Shown here: positions 6,067 through 7,011 of the stretch, piece by piece
Numbering within the stretch: position 1 is the first letter of the stretch
Layout of the letters: each line of letters opens with the position of its first letter
DNA from: Bacillota bacterium
Lineage (GTDB): Bacteria > Bacillota > Dethiobacteria > DTU022 > JAAZDU01
Direction: 5' to 3'
DNA length: 7,011 nt
Assembly (NCBI GenBank): GCA_012512665.1
Contig: JAAZDU010000114.1
Location: forward strand, 1-7,011
Notes under the pieces: model-generated
What the model saw: the letters and a program-made list of their open reading frames with translations, nothing else
Told to the model about the DNA's origin: nothing
Databases searched by the model: none
Position numbers and translations under genes: made by a program

Positions 6067-6094
6067 TTTATTCACCGGAATAAAGGTATTTTTT
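6067..6094. terminator. Weak AT-rich hairpin between the transporter and psiE-like gene
   Basis: TTTATTC (6067-6073) and GAATAAA (6078-6084) form a 7-bp stem with loop ACCG, followed on the plus strand by GGTA and six Ts (6089-6094). It sits 20 nt after the transporter stop and overlaps the end of the convergent PsiE gene. The stem is mostly A-T, so it is a marginal terminator. Confidence 0.4.
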
Positions 6095-6442
6095 AATAGC
6101 AAATATTCCCGCTAAGGCAATAACACCTGCAGCAATTTCATAAGGCCCTTTTGTAATTAGTATTATTTTTCTCGCTACTGCAAAGAGCATAATATCCAGT
6201 ACGACCGATGGAGATTGCTTAATGAGCATTAATGAAAGTTCCATGCCAATAATCAGCAGCAATATATTTGTGATAAGCTCTTCAAAAAGAAGAAAAGGCT
6301 CATTACCGTTATAGTTATACATCTGGTAAACGCCTTTGATGCTGTTCCCTATATTAACGATAACGGCTATAATGATAATTGCAGCTAATATTACTTCTAA
6401 TAATATAATTATACTTTCAACGTGTTTAATTGTTTTATTCAT
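6068..6442 (-). CDS. PsiE-family (phosphate-starvation-inducible) membrane protein
   Basis: A 124-aa integral membrane protein of the PsiE family, whose molecular role is unknown; the name comes from the phosphate-starvation-induced E. coli gene. Four hydrophobic segments are visible at about 9-30, 51-73, 79-97 and 101-117. Family marks are LIIGMELSLMLI (63-74), with the conserved glutamate E69, and VLDIMLFAVARKIIL (81-95). The C-terminus ends KKYLYSGE at the membrane edge. The start ATG at 6440-6442 has no spaced Shine-Dalgarno; AGGT abuts it directly. A -10-like TAATAT lies only 7 nt upstream, so the message may be leaderless. The gene is single and convergent with the transporter, with 21 nt between the two stops. 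No phosphate-control gene is nearby, so phosphate regulation is not supported by context. Confidence 0.82.
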   Translation of the reverse strand: MNKTIKHVESIIILLEVILAAIIIIAVIVNIGNSIKGVYQMYNYNGNEPFLLFEELITNILLLIIGMELSLMLIKQSPSVVLDIMLFAVARKIILITKGPYEIAAGVIALAGIFAIKKYLYSGE

Positions 6443-6449
6443 ACCTGAA

Positions 6450-6478
6450 ATATTAACATTATTTTTTTAAAGTTTCAA
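6450..6478 (-). promoter_or_regulatory. Candidate promoter for a leaderless psiE-like transcript
   Basis: On the minus strand TTGAAA (6473-6478, 5 of 6) and TAATAT (6450-6455, 4 of 6) are spaced by 17 nt. The -10 ends 7 nt before the ATG at 6442, so transcription would begin at or next to the A of the start codon. The region is very AT-rich, so chance matches are likely. Confidence 0.35.
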
Positions 6479-6492
6479 TGTTAAATAATGTT
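6455..6492. repeat. Overlapping inverted repeats upstream of the psiE-like gene
   Basis: AACATTATTT (6455-6464) is the exact reverse complement of AAATAATGTT (6483-6492), and TTAACATT (6453-6460) of AATGTTAA (6477-6484). The repeats surround the candidate promoter and could be an operator. Low sequence complexity makes chance a real alternative. Confidence 0.4.
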
Positions 6493-6557
6493 TTTCTTAA
6501 AAAGATTGTAATTATTACGCTAATGCGTGTTATTTAAACATGAAAAAGAAAGTGGCA

Positions 6558-6586
6558 TTGACAATTATAACATAATTCTATAAAAT
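6558..6586 (+). promoter_or_regulatory. Sigma-A promoter for the microprotein-CooT genes
   Basis: A perfect TTGACA (6558-6563) and TAAAAT (6581-6586, 5 of 6) are spaced by 17 nt. The predicted start near 6593 gives a leader of about 80 nt to the microprotein start at 6674. No terminator is seen before the CooT-like gene, so both genes are probably read from it. Confidence 0.65.
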
Positions 6587-6673
6587 GCAGTTAGAGTGTC
6601 ACAAAATTGAAATATATGCTACGCTATTAAGATGATAACACCAGTTTTTTGACCCTACGATGGGGGTGGCTGC

Positions 6674-6775
6674 ATGCTCTGTGAAAAATGTGGAGAGAAA
6701 ATTACCCAGGATGAGCTTTACGACTATGCTGGCCAGAATTTATGTGATAAGGTTTGCCTCACTCTCATGGAGTGA
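6674..6775 (+). CDS. 33-aa four-cysteine (zinc-ribbon/LIM-like) microprotein
   Basis: A very short frame, ATG 6674 to TGA 6773-6775, with a G-rich ribosome-binding site (GGGGGTGG at 6662-6669) about 4 nt upstream. It begins MLCEKCGEKI, with a C3-x2-C6-G knuckle, then has an acidic/aromatic middle (ELYDYAGQ) and a second pair C24-x3-C28 (LCDKVC). This is the layout of small metal-binding knuckle proteins, probably zinc, and resembles short zinc-ribbon proteins of clostridia and sulfate reducers known to me from memory. In those the second pair is usually C-x2-C and the protein is longer, so this copy may be a compact or truncated form. It lies 66 nt upstream of the CooT-like gene on the same strand. 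Function unknown. Confidence 0.6.
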   Translation: MLCEKCGEKITQDELYDYAGQNLCDKVCLTLME

Positions 6776-6841
6776 AGAATGTCTCAGGTGGGAAGTAAAG
6801 ATAAGCACGCATTTAAATTTTTTATAAGGAGATGAGCATAA

Positions 6842-7011
6842 ATGTGTGTAGTAACCCTTTATAAGGACAGCATTAAAGAAGAAAATAAGCTGGTTGACAA
6901 TGTATCCAGGTATACCCTGGACCTGAAAACGGGGAAGCTTACCGTTTATCCAATGCTTAGCGAACCGCAGGAATTTAAAATTACTAAAGGGATAAGCTGG
7001 GACGAAAGCAA
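6842..7011 (+). CDS. CooT-like nickel-binding protein, N-terminal part (3' end outside window)
   Basis: The first 56 residues are visible; the gene runs off the window. It starts ATG 6842 with AAGGAG at 6827-6832 nine nt upstream. It begins MCVVTLYKD, and Cys2 directly after the initiator is the signature of the CooT family, in which this cysteine takes part in nickel binding by a small dimer. The following LVDNVSRYTLD and GKLTVYPMLSEPQEFK segments resemble the beta-rich core of that family. CooT helps nickel supply to carbon monoxide dehydrogenase in some bacteria; no CODH gene is visible here, so the target is unknown. The link between strands is a little longer than I expect for the family. 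The assignment is moderate because the C-terminus is missing. Confidence 0.68.
   Translation, partial: MCVVTLYKDSIKEENKLVDNVSRYTLDLKTGKLTVYPMLSEPQEFKITKGISWDES

Overview
The window reads as chromosome of a strictly anaerobic, low- to mid-GC Gram-positive bacterium of the Clostridia (Peptococcaceae/Desulfotomaculum-Moorella-like; this placement is inference). The grounds are AGGAGG-type Shine-Dalgarno sites, TTG starts, consensus sigma-A promoters, and a gene set typical of anaerobes: superoxide reductase, rubredoxin, an iron-sulfur flavoprotein and a class I hybrid cluster protein. No rRNA, tRNA, IS element or CRISPR array is visible.

Layout. (1) 2-589, +: the 3' part of a lipoate-protein ligase gene, cut by the window start. 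(2) 611-1106, +: a sigma-A promoter, a tandem palindrome in the leader, then desulfoferrodoxin (superoxide reductase). (3) 1187-1219: a hairpin shared by the convergent genes. (4) 2039-1232, -: a flavoprotein with a compact 4-Cys cluster motif, followed 34 nt later by a 53-aa rubredoxin. (5) 2301-2579, +: a DUF1294 membrane protein whose 3' end overlaps, tail to tail, the 3' end of an Rrf2-type regulator (2993-2529, -). (6) 4748-3117, -: hybrid cluster protein Hcp, just upstream of the Rrf2 gene on the same strand. It is preceded by a perfect TTGACA-17-TATAAT promoter that carries a 26-bp interrupted palindrome. (7) 5060-6046, +: an AEC-family (auxin efflux carrier-like) transporter. (8) 6442-6068, -: a PsiE-family membrane protein with an apparently leaderless promoter. 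(9) 6558-7011, +: a promoter, a 33-aa four-cysteine microprotein, and the start of a CooT-like nickel-binding protein that runs off the window.

How the parts fit. The middle of the window (about 600-4800) looks like an oxidative/nitrosative stress neighbourhood. Superoxide reductase removes superoxide and usually receives electrons from rubredoxin. The flavoprotein beside rubredoxin is a plausible electron entry point or a separate O2/H2O2 reductase. Hcp handles nitric oxide or hydroxylamine. The Rrf2 protein has a cysteine cluster suited to an Fe-S sensor and probably controls hcp through the palindrome over its promoter. The flanking genes (lipoylation, transport, PsiE, nickel-related) look unrelated to this theme. 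I see no clear new multi-gene system. The least-described items are the hcp operator, the rrf2/DUF1294 overlap, the hcp-rrf2 intergenic hairpin, and the cysteine microprotein next to CooT.
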